Assembly (NCBI GenBank): GCA_965116055.1
Contig: OZ220466.1
Span: forward strand, 3,038,001-3,102,000
Reading direction: 5' to 3'
DNA length: 64,000 bases
Source: Bin55 sp965116055
GTDB lineage: Bacteria; Pseudomonadota; Gammaproteobacteria; Pseudomonadales; Azotimanducaceae
Positions within the stretch are counted from its first letter, which is position 1, and each line of letters opens with the position of its first letter. Positions 52,831 to 61,560 of this stretch are shown here, piece by piece. A model generated the notes under the pieces. That model was given only the letters and a program-made list of their open reading frames with translations, had not been told where the DNA came from and ran no database searches. Made by a program: the position numbers and the translations under genes.

Positions 52831-53756
52831 GCGCTCAGGCCTGTTCTCTCATCAAAACCAAGCATGAGATTTAGATTTTGAACCGCTCCGCCCGCGGCTC
52901 CTTTGCCAAGATTGTCCAATATAGCGCAGACAAGCGAGTCTCTACCGTTTGATGAGACTAGCAGGTCGACTCGATTTGTACAGTTGCACCGTTGCGTACT
53001 AAGAAAGCCGTCCTGCAATGCGTTCGCTCCGCCGATAGGTAAGACTTTCACAAACGGTTCGTTTTCATAAGCTGCAGTCCATGCCTCATGAACCGCAGCC
53101 ACAGCAGTGTTTGGGAGTGCGAATTTGACGATCATGCCACGATAAAACGATCCGACCGATGGCAAGAAAAATGGGCTGACTTGTAAGCCGGAGTAACGCA
53201 GCATTTCAGGTACATGCTTGTGATTTAAGTCTAAGCCATAAACACGCGTATCCTCTGGCACCTCTCTCTGCGAGCTGTATTGAGTAATGAGCTTTTTACC
53301 GCCCCCCGAATAGCCTGATATCGCATGCACCTGTATCGTCTGCGACGCTGGCACGATGCCAGCGCCAATCAGCGGTCTCACCGCTAATAGAAACCCAGTG
53401 GGATAACAGCCTGGATTCGAAACGTGCTGAGCGTCCTTGATAGCCGAACGCTGACATACTGATAGCTCAGGTAACCCGTATGTCCAATCGGGCGCCGTTC
53501 GATGAGCGGTGCTGGCATCAAGGAAGCGTGCTCTGTCATCAAGCTCAACTGCTTCACGAGCAGCGCCATCAGGTAAGCAAAGCACAACGACAGCTGCTTC
53601 CGCGTACCGCTCTCGTTTATAAGTGGGATCCTTTCGAAGGTTGTGATCTACCGGCATTAATACGATGTCTTCACGGGTATCAAGGTATCTGTGGATCTCT
53701 AATCCTGTGGTACCCTCCTGACCGTCAATGAATACCTTAGCTACAAGAGAACTCAT
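52827..53756 (-). CDS. argC: N-acetyl-gamma-glutamyl-phosphate reductase, type 2
   Basis: A 309-residue protein of the short ArgC type. It has FIDGQEGTTGLEIHRYL at the start, the catalytic Cys117 in SNPGCYPTG, DASTAHR, and HAISGYSGGGKKLI. It reduces N-acetylglutamyl phosphate in arginine synthesis. It is the first gene of the - strand run and overlaps the aminotransferase gene. No other arg gene lies in the window. Confidence 0.93.
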   Translation of the reverse strand: MSSLVAKVFIDGQEGTTGLEIHRYLDTREDIVLMPVDHNLRKDPTYKRERYAEAAVVVLCLPDGAAREAVELDDRARFLDASTAHRTAPDWTYGLPELSVCQRSAIKDAQHVSNPGCYPTGFLLAVRPLIGAGIVPASQTIQVHAISGYSGGGKKLITQYSSQREVPEDTRVYGLDLNHKHVPEMLRYSGLQVSPFFLPSVGSFYRGMIVKFALPNTAVAAVHEAWTAAYENEPFVKVLPIGGANALQDGFLSTQRCNCTNRVDLLVSSNGRDSLVCAILDNLGKGAAGGAVQNLNLMLGFDERTGLSA

Positions 53757-53912
53757 GCCAAAACTGGGACGACAAACAAAGAGGGAAGCAACGAATAGTC
53801 AACTTATCGGGAAACGAAACGCTAACTATTTCTGCGGCTATAAGGCTTGTACTGTAGATAAGGCACACCTTTTTCGCGCAACCTAGTGTGGTTGGGACGG
53901 CCTAGGGCATAG

Positions 53913-54158
53913 TCAGAATACAACGAAACGAAGAGCTGCGTATGCCACAAGGAAAAAACCTAACCCATATGCAACCCATCTCCATATTGGGGGTAGGGAA
54001 ATAAACGTATTTCTGAAATATGGTGGATAGGTTATTCGTCCGTACTTTCTCCGGTAGCGTTTTACAGCTACAAAGCCAATCGCACAAAAAGCCATCATAG
54101 CAACCCAATGCACCCAGAAAAACAGATCTTCTAGAAGCATTGCCTTACTCATCCTCAT
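53913..54158 (-). CDS. Small membrane protein, hypothetical
   Basis: 81 residues. Two hydrophobic segments (FFWVHWVAMMAFCAIGFVAV and WRWVAYGLGFFLVAYAALRF) are joined by a basic loop (KRYRRKYGR) and a short extended stretch. The composition is typical of a real membrane protein. No family recognised. It stands alone in a long non-coding region. Confidence 0.5.
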   Translation of the reverse strand: MRMSKAMLLEDLFFWVHWVAMMAFCAIGFVAVKRYRRKYGRITYPPYFRNTFISLPPIWRWVAYGLGFFLVAYAALRFVVF

Positions 54159-55069
54159 TCAAAGTACGCTAGCTGATTGACGACTAGCTTCCTTTAGACT
54201 TCAGTATCTCATAACTGCAATGAATTGTAAAGGCGAGGGATGGCAGTTCCTCGGACCGCCAAGCGGCGGTGTCAACAAACTACACGGGTAAAAGCAGATT
54301 CACTGGATCTTCGCGATACTGGACATAGAAATTACGGTAAAGGCAATCCAAAGTTCTTGTTTCATCCTTCCTCGTTTGCGATCATTGTGTCTCCCACAAT
54401 CGTTCATAATTTGATGATCTCGAAGATATGCTGTTGTGATGCGTATCGTCACACGCATCTTATCCAAAAGGGCGCCTCACAAAAAATCTTACAACTCAAT
54501 AAGAAGACCTGATCTAAAAAATGTTGTTGTAGGCCGCCGTCAAAGCCTACCGTCGTAGTTCTACCAAGCCCCGCCGCCGATTAATTTATCAACGAAAACT
54601 ACAAAGGTTCAGAGCGTATTAACTATGCCCAAGGCTAATTGTTATACAAAATCACAATATGACATCGCGTATGTTACAAATTCAGGCAAGGCGGGTGCTA
54701 TACTCGTATAATTAAAGCTAAAGGCGATAAGTGAGGCAACTATGATGACGAAGCTATATAGATTGTCAAGTTTCCCATTTTTATGAGGAATACCTCCATT
54801 AGATGGAACTTCTACCAAAACTACGTGTCGTAACATGTATCAAATCGTTGGATAAAGCACATTGTGATGCAATACTGTATGCAATTTCAGGCTGACGAAG
54901 TTGCCTTGACGGTGGTGCCAGCATGTGCGTGATCTGGGAGGGTAGCTGAACTTCAATTCAATGCGCTAAGAAATAGCGCTGACCTGTTGATTGCATTTCA
55001 AATTGTCAATCGACAAGCAGTAAACAGCAAACAAAGAGCGTTAGACGACAAACAGGGTAAGGAACAGAA
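54159..55069. other. AT-rich non-coding region before the first sigma gene
   Basis: About 900 bp with no convincing gene. A promoter-like stretch with overlapping TATACT (54699-54704) and TATAAT (54707-54712) precedes a 14-codon frame (ATGATGACGAAGC..., from 54741) that could be a leader peptide. Near the sigma gene the leader is A-rich and ends GGGTAAGGAACAGAAATG, a fair ribosome site. Confidence 0.4.
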
Positions 55070-56815
55070 ATGAGCGTTTATTTCAATAAAGATCAAGTCA
55101 ATCACGATCCAATTACAGGGAACGAATACAAGAATCTGGTAGAAGAACTAAGACTTCGTCCAGAATCACCTGAACTCATCTCAATTCAGGACATCCTTGA
55201 CGCATTCAATGGTGAGATCGCGATAGACGATCCCCGCATCGACAATCTACTCTCGCGCCTGGCGACCGATGGATTTGCGATTGAAGAACCAGACGACGAG
55301 ATTGAGACACACCTCCACAAGTCCGATATCGCCCTCAGGGACAACGTGCATATCTACATGCACGAACTTTCGAAGTTAGATTTGCTTTCACGCGAGGATG
55401 AACTTCAACTCGCTCGTAAGCGCCATGAAGGCATGAACGAGGTGTTCATGGCGTTAGCGACGGTATGGCCGATCGCATCAAAGGCACGCGAATTGTTTGA
55501 AAAGTACTTGGCAAAAGGCCGATTAGATGGTTTTATCGCGGGGTACCTGGATGTCGTTGACGAACTACCCAAGATCAAAAAAGTGATTTCTTCCTCCAAC
55601 GATTACCGCAACACGCGCGGTAATCAATTGGATATTGAGCAGGCGCGGGAGCGCTACGAGCGGTTTTGTCTTGCCATGGACAGCTATTTCGAACAACAGC
55701 TGAGTCGACGAACTGCAAAACGACGCAAAACGCTTGAGCAGACTTTCGGTTACATCAAGTTCTCGATGACATACTACCAAGAATTTCAACATATGTTTCG
55801 TGCCAAGATCACACCCTTGTTGACTGCACATAACAGACTTCGAAGACTCATTGTTGACATGGGCGTGTCGAAAGGAACGTACGAAAAGGATTTCGAACCT
55901 CATATCACGGGGCGACATTGGGCTATGGTTGTGGCAACACAACCTGACTGCATTCGCGCACCACTTAGTCACCAAGCGAAGAGGATTGAAATTCTGCGTA
56001 ACCAGATCCAAACCGTCGAAGCGGAACTAGGGCACAAGACAGCGGAATTGCTTGCAATCAAGCGTCGGATAAAACAAGGTGTACATAAAGTAAATGAGGC
56101 TAGCGCAGGACTAGCACAGGGAAATTTGCGTCTTGTCATGTCCATTGCACAGAAATTCAAAAATCGCGGCGTTGATGAAGAGGATCTCATTCAGGAAGGC
56201 AACATGGGTCTGATTCGTGCAGTCGAAAAATTTGACTACACCCGAGGCTTTAAATTTTCGACTTACGCCACTTGGTGGATTCGCCAAGCAGTTACACGTG
56301 CGCTAGGAGAATACGGCCGGGCCGTGCGATTGCCTGCTAACGTCAATCAAGATCAAAAGAAGGTATATCGGGCACACCGACAGTTGCAACAGGAACTTCA
56401 GCATGAGCCGACGGTACCTGAAATCGCGGCGCGTATTAACAAGACGCCAAAACAAGTACGAGACATCGTCAACTACACGCAGGATCTGCGCGGACTTGAT
56501 ACGCCCATTGGAGATGACGATGGCACGACGCTAGGCACGATGATCGCTGACGAAAGCACAAAATCACCTGAAGATCAAGTGATAGAGGCCAGTAGGCCGC
56601 ACCTCATTGCCGAAGCTTTGGGGATACTTGACGCACGCGAACAAAGGGTCTTGACGTTATATTTCGGCATTGATCGCCACGACGCAATGACGGTCACACA
56701 GATCTCTCGTGAACTACAAATTTCGCGGGAACGAACGCGCCAGATTCACAGTTCGGCACTAAAAAAGATACGCCTTAGCCCGGTCTCAAAGGCGCTGGAG
56801 GCGTATCTGGCATAA
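55070..56815 (+). CDS. RpoD-like sigma-70 factor, paralogue 1
   Basis: A 581-residue primary-type sigma factor. A region 1.1-like start (ISIQDILDAFNGEIAIDD) is followed by region 1.2 (VHIYMHELSKLDLLSREDE), a long non-conserved region (about 125-330), and region 2 (EEDLIQEGNMGLIRAVEKFD, STYATWWIRQAVTRAL). Region 3.0 is unusual (RLPANVNQ in place of the typical IPVHMIE). Region 4.2 has ISRERTRQI, which keeps the two residues that read the -35 element (R553, E554). Promoter recognition should therefore be near normal for -35 and -10 but altered for the extended -10. A terminator follows it, so it is separate from rpsU. Confidence 0.88.
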   Translation: MSVYFNKDQVNHDPITGNEYKNLVEELRLRPESPELISIQDILDAFNGEIAIDDPRIDNLLSRLATDGFAIEEPDDEIETHLHKSDIALRDNVHIYMHELSKLDLLSREDELQLARKRHEGMNEVFMALATVWPIASKARELFEKYLAKGRLDGFIAGYLDVVDELPKIKKVISSSNDYRNTRGNQLDIEQARERYERFCLAMDSYFEQQLSRRTAKRRKTLEQTFGYIKFSMTYYQEFQHMFRAKITPLLTAHNRLRRLIVDMGVSKGTYEKDFEPHITGRHWAMVVATQPDCIRAPLSHQAKRIEILRNQIQTVEAELGHKTAELLAIKRRIKQGVHKVNEASAGLAQGNLRLVMSIAQKFKNRGVDEEDLIQEGNMGLIRAVEKFDYTRGFKFSTYATWWIRQAVTRALGEYGRAVRLPANVNQDQKKVYRAHRQLQQELQHEPTVPEIAARINKTPKQVRDIVNYTQDLRGLDTPIGDDDGTTLGTMIADESTKSPEDQVIEASRPHLIAEALGILDAREQRVLTLYFGIDRHDAMTVTQISRELQISRERTRQIHSSALKKIRLSPVSKALEAYLA

Positions 56816-56836
56816 CTTGAACGCAATGCCTATAAA

Positions 56837-56869
56837 GCCGGGTTTCGATCCGCTACGGAACCCGGTTTT
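56837..56869 (+). terminator. Rho-independent terminator after sigma paralogue 1
   Basis: CCGGGTT (56838-56844) pairs with AACCCGG (56859-56865). The stem can extend by a wobble and a C-G pair to 9 bp around a 12-base loop, and TTTT follows. It starts 22 bp after the stop codon. Confidence 0.8.
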
Positions 56870-57376
56870 ACATGCACACTAGAAATTGTCGAACCAGGAT
56901 TCAATCAGCATAAACAGTAGCGGTCATGTTGTAGTGCTCTAAATTACGTAAAAGACGAGCTTTGCCAGCTGAGATAACAGCGATTGACTAGCCACCAAAA
57001 CAACCCTTCATTTCCATTTCAATACATCGATATACGGTTACAGCTTTTAACCTGGCTGTTCCCTCGCTCATACCAACTACCGCCGTATGGTATGGAATGT
57101 CTAGCCGGTGAAGATGACGACCGGCGGCGACTTCATTCAAGACAACAACGCAAAACGCCAAGCCTTATGTATGCGTTTTGGCATCGGCGTGAACCAAGAC
57201 TACATACTTAAAGAGTTTGGACGAAATTTGACGTAGCGCGGGCGAGTCCGTCAGCTCTACGCGTCAATGCATGAGCACATTCAACCGGCGATCCGCGGTC
57301 AATTCCTAACCAAAGACCTTGTTTCGTCATGGTCTATCAGTGCATAAAATTTGCGGCCGAATTTATGAGTAACCAT
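56870..57376. other. Intergenic region before rpsU
   Basis: About 500 bp. A short inverted repeat CAAAACGC (57151-57158) / GCGTTTTG (57173-57180) could form a hairpin. A 75-codon frame at 56984-57211 has no domain or ribosome site and is not believed. The rpsU promoter should lie here but is not clear by eye. Confidence 0.4.
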
Positions 57377-57592
57377 ATGCCCTCTATCAAAGTAAGAGAT
57401 AGCGAGCCATTTGATTTAGCCCTGCGTCGATTCAAGCGCGCATGCGAGAAAGCGGGTATTTTGTCCGAAGCAAGACGTCGCGAATACTACGAAAAACCTA
57501 CTACCGTGCGGAAACGCAAAGAAGCTGCCGCTAAAAAACGTCTGCGCAAGAAGATTAGTCGCGAGTCCCGGCGATTCGAACGTCTACACTAG
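57377..57592 (+). CDS. rpsU: 30S ribosomal protein S21
   Basis: 71 residues, the usual size. It opens MPSIKVRDSEPFDLALRRF, then KRACEKAGILSEARRREYYE, and a basic tail. The ATG at 57377 is chosen because it matches the universal S21 start; the frame upstream is open but not conserved. S21 helps base-pairing of mRNA with 16S rRNA on the small subunit. It is followed 71 bp later by dnaG, the classic gene order of the macromolecular synthesis operon. Confidence 0.95.
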   Translation: MPSIKVRDSEPFDLALRRFKRACEKAGILSEARRREYYEKPTTVRKRKEAAAKKRLRKKISRESRRFERLH

Positions 57593-57663
57593 CTCTTCCG
57601 TTAGCTCAACTGTGATTCTTTCTAGGTAAGACATCCGCCGAGCCGACATATATTTATATCGTA

Positions 57664-59442
57664 ATGGCAGATCAAATTGCACCGAATTCTGGCTACTTCG
57701 GAAGTGATTTCCTTGATGAGCTGACCCAACGCATCAATGGTCCGGCGTTTTTAGGTCGGTTTCTCAAAATCCAAGCACGCGGCAACCGCCACTACGCTGT
57801 TTGTCCTTTTCACAAAGACAGTAAGCCGTCATTCTTGATTCGCGACGATGGCAGTTTCTACTGTTTCGGCTGTCAAAAAAAAGGTACAGTTTTTAATTTT
57901 CTGATGGACCGTAACGGCCTCAGTTTCCCAGAGGCGGTCAAGGAAGTTGCACAGTTCGTCGGCATGCCGCTGCCTACACAGCAAGGACGAAAGGGCCCGT
58001 CGAAAGAACAGCAAGTTCTATATGAAGTCCTTGAAAACAGTGCGGCGTTTTTTGAACAGCTACTCCAGCAAGCCACCATCAATTCACCGATAAAACGTTA
58101 CCTTGCAAACCGCGGTATTGATGAGGCCGCGATCGCTACATTTCGGATCGGTTATGCCCCAGACGACTGGACAACTCTAAAAGATCGATTTAGTTCGGTA
58201 GACCCACAGCTGTTGATTGATGCGGGCGTTTTGACTCGTCATCCCGAGCGTAACAGCACCTACGATCTCTTTCGAAATCGCCTCATGTTTCCTATTCGTA
58301 ATCGGCAGGGTCGTGTAGTCGGCTTCGGCGGTCGCACGCTCGACAACCACACTGAACCAAAGTACTTAAATACCAAACAAACGAAGGTGTTCTCAAAAAG
58401 TCACGAGCTCTACGGGTTATTCGAAGCTTTACAAATCACCCGGCGGCCGTCGCGTTTACTGTTAGTAGAAGGGTATATGGACGTCATCGCGCTATCTCAG
58501 CAAGACATCTCTTATGCTGTTGCTACGTTAGGCACAGCTTCGAACGAAAATCACTTTCGCACCTTGTTTTGGTTTACGGACGAAGTCATCTGCTGCTTCG
58601 ACGGAGACGAAGCAGGTAGACATGCCGCAGAACGTTCTTTAGAAGCAACTTTGGCGGCATTGACCGAAGAAAAATCCGTTCGTTTTGTTCTTCTGCCGGA
58701 AGGAGAAGATCCAGACAGTTTTATCCGCAAGCATGGCAGAGAAGCATTCACCAAGCTGATTGACGACGCACAGCATGTGGCGGATTACTTTGTCAACACA
58801 CTAGTGGAAAGCAAAGATCAAGCATTTCAATCAATCGAAAAAAAAGCGCGATTCGTCAACCGCGCTAAAAAATTCATCCAGACCGTCAGACAAGAATCCA
58901 TGCGGCAAATTCTCGCCCAAGAAATCGCGAAGTTAATGCCTGATGAAGAGGCTATCGAACAGCTCTTAATGCCAGTATCAAGTGTTCCTGAAGAGCCACC
59001 ACCATCTGATGATCCCCTTGAAAATCAGCTGGCGGATGAACCCGAACTCGAACCCAAAAAACGCTATAACGATGTGGCTACCCGCCGACGTATCAGCCAA
59101 CTGCTATGCGCGTCAACCATCTGGCCTGACCTATCCGCGCATCGCGACCTGCTTGACCAGCTCGTTGAACTCGCACAAGATCACCCGTTAACGCGTTTGT
59201 GGCTCATGATTGACCAGTACAAGTGTTCCAGTGCAACGAGTTTAATCGCTTCCTTTCAAGACGACAAAGCTTTTTCCCTCGACCTAACCGACATTTACGA
59301 TGCCGATTTTGAGCCTGCTATGAGTGGTCCAGAGACCCTTACTCAGTTAATCGAAGACTTTCATGTGCTTTTGACTTCGCGAAAAATAGACATCGCAAGA
59401 AAGGCAAAATTAGAACAAATGACACGACACCAAGATAGGTAA
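57664..59442 (+). CDS. dnaG: DNA primase
   Basis: A 592-residue full-length primase. The zinc domain has ligands C47, H50, C67 and C70 (CPFHKD...CFGC). The RNA-polymerase/TOPRIM core has LLLVEGYMDVIAL (about 264-276) and CFDGDEAGRHAAERS (about 311-325). The C-terminal helicase-binding domain (about 460-590) starts at EPKKRYNDVATRRRISQLL. It makes RNA primers at the replication fork. Its 3' end and zinc domain are nearly repeated in the next gene. GAACAGC occurs at 58006 and 58957, the apparent break sites that produced that derivative. Confidence 0.95.
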   Translation: MADQIAPNSGYFGSDFLDELTQRINGPAFLGRFLKIQARGNRHYAVCPFHKDSKPSFLIRDDGSFYCFGCQKKGTVFNFLMDRNGLSFPEAVKEVAQFVGMPLPTQQGRKGPSKEQQVLYEVLENSAAFFEQLLQQATINSPIKRYLANRGIDEAAIATFRIGYAPDDWTTLKDRFSSVDPQLLIDAGVLTRHPERNSTYDLFRNRLMFPIRNRQGRVVGFGGRTLDNHTEPKYLNTKQTKVFSKSHELYGLFEALQITRRPSRLLLVEGYMDVIALSQQDISYAVATLGTASNENHFRTLFWFTDEVICCFDGDEAGRHAAERSLEATLAALTEEKSVRFVLLPEGEDPDSFIRKHGREAFTKLIDDAQHVADYFVNTLVESKDQAFQSIEKKARFVNRAKKFIQTVRQESMRQILAQEIAKLMPDEEAIEQLLMPVSSVPEEPPPSDDPLENQLADEPELEPKKRYNDVATRRRISQLLCASTIWPDLSAHRDLLDQLVELAQDHPLTRLWLMIDQYKCSSATSLIASFQDDKAFSLDLTDIYDADFEPAMSGPETLTQLIEDFHVLLTSRKIDIARKAKLEQMTRHQDR

Positions 59443-59583
59443 TTTAGAGAAACACCGTATTGATTGACGCCTATCAAGCCCAGGAGGCGATACAACCGAT
59501 ACGATAATTAACAATTGGTTACCAAAAGCTCGGTATTACTTTCTAGATGTTACCAGTACTCAATCCGATCTCTTAACATGACC
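59434..59583 (+). repeat. 150-bp direct repeat, copy 1
   Basis: Begins at the dnaG stop region and ends at the ATGACC of the chimeric gene. It matches 61411-61560 over the same length with about 11 differences counted by hand, no gaps. It includes CCCAGGAGGCGATAC and AATTAAC, and probably carries the promoter or leader for what follows. Confidence 0.9.
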
Positions 59584-61335
59584 ATGTCCGAGTCCGAACC
59601 AAAAAAACGCTTGCACGATATAAGGACAGAAAGACGTATTGATCAACTGCTACGCGCGTCAACTATCTGGCCTGCCCTATCCAGGTATCGCAACCTACTT
59701 GAACAGCTCGTCCAAGTCGCGCAGGACCACCCGGTAACGCGTTTGTGGCGCAGGATCGACCAGTACGAATTTTCAAGTGCAGAGAGTTTAATCGCTTCCT
59801 TTCAAGACGATAAAGAGTTTTCCTCCTACCTAATCAACATTTACGATGCCACCTCCGGGTCCGCCATGAAAGATCCAGATAAGACCCTTGAGCAGTTAGT
59901 CGAAGATTTTCAAGTACTCTTGACCTCGCGAAAAATAGACATCGCAAGAAAGGCAAAATTAGAACAACTTAGACACGACACCGAAAACAGTTTCAGTTTC
60001 CCTGTAGCTCAAACTCAAACTGTAATGAATTCTAGCTTCTTCGAAAATGATTTCCTTGATGAACTGACCCAACGCATCAATGGTCCAGCGTTTTTAGGTC
60101 GGTTTCTCAAAATCCAAGCACGCGGCAACCGCCACTACGCTGTTTGTCCTTTTCACAAAGACAATAAGCCGTCATTCTTGATTCGCGACGACGGCAGTTT
60201 CTACTGTTTCGGCTGTCACGAAAAAGGTACGATTTTTAATTTTCTGATGAAACGAAATGGTCTCAGTTTCCCGGAGGTGGTTAAGGAAGTTGCACAGTTC
60301 GTCGACATGCCGCTATCTACACAGCAAGGACGAGCGGGCCCGTCAAACGAACAACACTTAATACCAGTATCAAGTGCTCCTGAAGAGCCACCACAATTTG
60401 ATAGATCCTTTGAAAATCAGCTGGCGGATGAATCTAAATTCAAACCCAAAAAACGCCTGCCTCTTTACTATTATAGCGATCAAACCCGCCGACATACTAA
60501 CTACATGCTATGCGCATCAACCACTTGGCCTGCCCTATCCGAGTATCGTGCCCTGCTTGAACAGCTCGTCCAAGTCGCGGAAGATCACCCGGTAACGCGT
60601 TTGTGGCTCATGATTGACAGGAACCTGTACGAATTTTCAAGTGCAGAGAGTTTAATCGCTTCATTTCAATACGACAAAGAGTTTTCCGACTACCTAATCG
60701 AGAGATATGATGCCTCCTCCGAGTCCGCCATGGGGAAAGATCCAAATAAGACCCTTGAAGAGTTTTGCGATTACCTAATCGAGAGATGTGATGAGTCCGC
60801 CATGAGGAAAGATCCAGATAAGACCCTTGAGCAGCTAATCGAAAATTTTCAAGTGCTCTTAACCTCGCAAAAAATAGAGATCGAAAAAAAGGCAGCTTTA
60901 GAGCAACTTAGACAAGACACCGAAACAAAAGGAAACCTCTCAAAACCTCGTTTTAATACTGAGGACGCTACCGAAGAAGAAACTCGCACACCCACTCAGC
61001 ACACACCTACTCCACGTGACGAGGTCGCATACGGGCGAGAGATTGTGGAACTAGAAACGATCCTTATTGCATTAGTCCCTGTGTTTATCTTTCTAGAAGT
61101 CGTAATAGGTATCGCTTTGTATTGCATGTGGCTGCACCAGCTGATGGAGTGGCTTGGTGGTTTTTTCGGGTTTATCGTAGCGACATTTCTTGTACCAGGA
61201 GCACTTATTTACCCTGTCGTTCATTGGTGGGTTGAGGGTTATTGGCCGGAGATCTATTTATGGTTTTACTTGGCTGGTATCCTCGTAGCAGTAGCTAGGA
61301 GCTTGGCTACTACGTGGAGTAGCCCGAGTAATTAG
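59578..61335 (+). CDS. Chimeric DnaG-derived protein without TOPRIM, with membrane tail
   Basis: 585 residues from the ATG that ends the 150-bp repeat. The order is unlike any primase I know. Residues 4-140 are a copy of the DnaG helicase-binding domain (EPKKRLHDIRTERRIDQLL). Residues 150-255 copy the zinc domain with all ligands (C190, H193, C210, C213). Residues about 257-450 are a second helicase-binding copy, with an internal tandem duplication. A charged linker (about 455-490) leads to three membrane helices (about 492-516, 525-547, 560-582). The catalytic TOPRIM core is absent. Nucleotide similarity to the adjacent dnaG is very high. It cannot make primers; it may bind helicase or template at the membrane, or be a non-functional by-product. 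All frames are open, which argues for use. Confidence 0.85.
   Translation: MTMSESEPKKRLHDIRTERRIDQLLRASTIWPALSRYRNLLEQLVQVAQDHPVTRLWRRIDQYEFSSAESLIASFQDDKEFSSYLINIYDATSGSAMKDPDKTLEQLVEDFQVLLTSRKIDIARKAKLEQLRHDTENSFSFPVAQTQTVMNSSFFENDFLDELTQRINGPAFLGRFLKIQARGNRHYAVCPFHKDNKPSFLIRDDGSFYCFGCHEKGTIFNFLMKRNGLSFPEVVKEVAQFVDMPLSTQQGRAGPSNEQHLIPVSSAPEEPPQFDRSFENQLADESKFKPKKRLPLYYYSDQTRRHTNYMLCASTTWPALSEYRALLEQLVQVAEDHPVTRLWLMIDRNLYEFSSAESLIASFQYDKEFSDYLIERYDASSESAMGKDPNKTLEEFCDYLIERCDESAMRKDPDKTLEQLIENFQVLLTSQKIEIEKKAALEQLRQDTETKGNLSKPRFNTEDATEEETRTPTQHTPTPRDEVAYGREIVELETILIALVPVFIFLEVVIGIALYCMWLHQLMEWLGGFFGFIVATFLVPGALIYPVVHWWVEGYWPEIYLWFYLAGILVAVARSLATTWSSPSN
60688..60834 (+). repeat. Tandem duplication inside the chimeric gene
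   Basis: Unit 1 (60688-60762) and unit 2 (60769-60834) both read TACCTAATCGAGAGAT... and end with GATCCA.ATAAGACCCTTGA. They encode DYLIERYDASSESAMGKDP and DYLIERCDESAMRKDP. The units are in frame and slightly diverged. Confidence 0.85.
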
Positions 61336-61410
61336 ATGACGAAACAGAATTCATTCATCATCGCATAATTTGACCGACGAGCTAAAAACGAGGTTTTAAG
61401 AGGTTTCCGA

Positions 61411-61560
61411 GATAGGCAATTTAGAGAAACACCGTATTGATTTATGCCTATCAAGCCCAGGAGGCGATACCACCAATACGATAATTAACGATTGGTTACC
61501 AAATGCTCGGTACTACTTTCTAGACGTTACCAGTACTCAATCCGCTCTCCTAACATGACC
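61411..61560 (+). repeat. 150-bp direct repeat, copy 2
   Basis: Copy of 59434-59583. It starts with GATAGGCAATTTAGAG, where the first copy has the dnaG stop (AGG TAA), and ends with the ATGACC start of sigma paralogue 2. It therefore marks the original dnaG end next to the sigma gene. Confidence 0.9.

Noticed and set aside
54240..54836. Several small frames in the AT-rich region before sigma paralogue 1
   Set aside because: Composition is not protein-like and starts lack ribosome sites.
56984..57211. 75-codon frame before rpsU
   Set aside because: No domain, and rich in residues typical of translated non-coding DNA.
57329..57376. Longer S21 start
   Set aside because: The 16 extra residues do not match any S21; the ATG at 57377 gives the standard protein.
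59515..59577. Extended start of the chimeric gene, and the equal extension of sigma paralogue 2 (61492-61554)
   Set aside because: Both extensions lie wholly in the 150-bp repeat, which is leader DNA.
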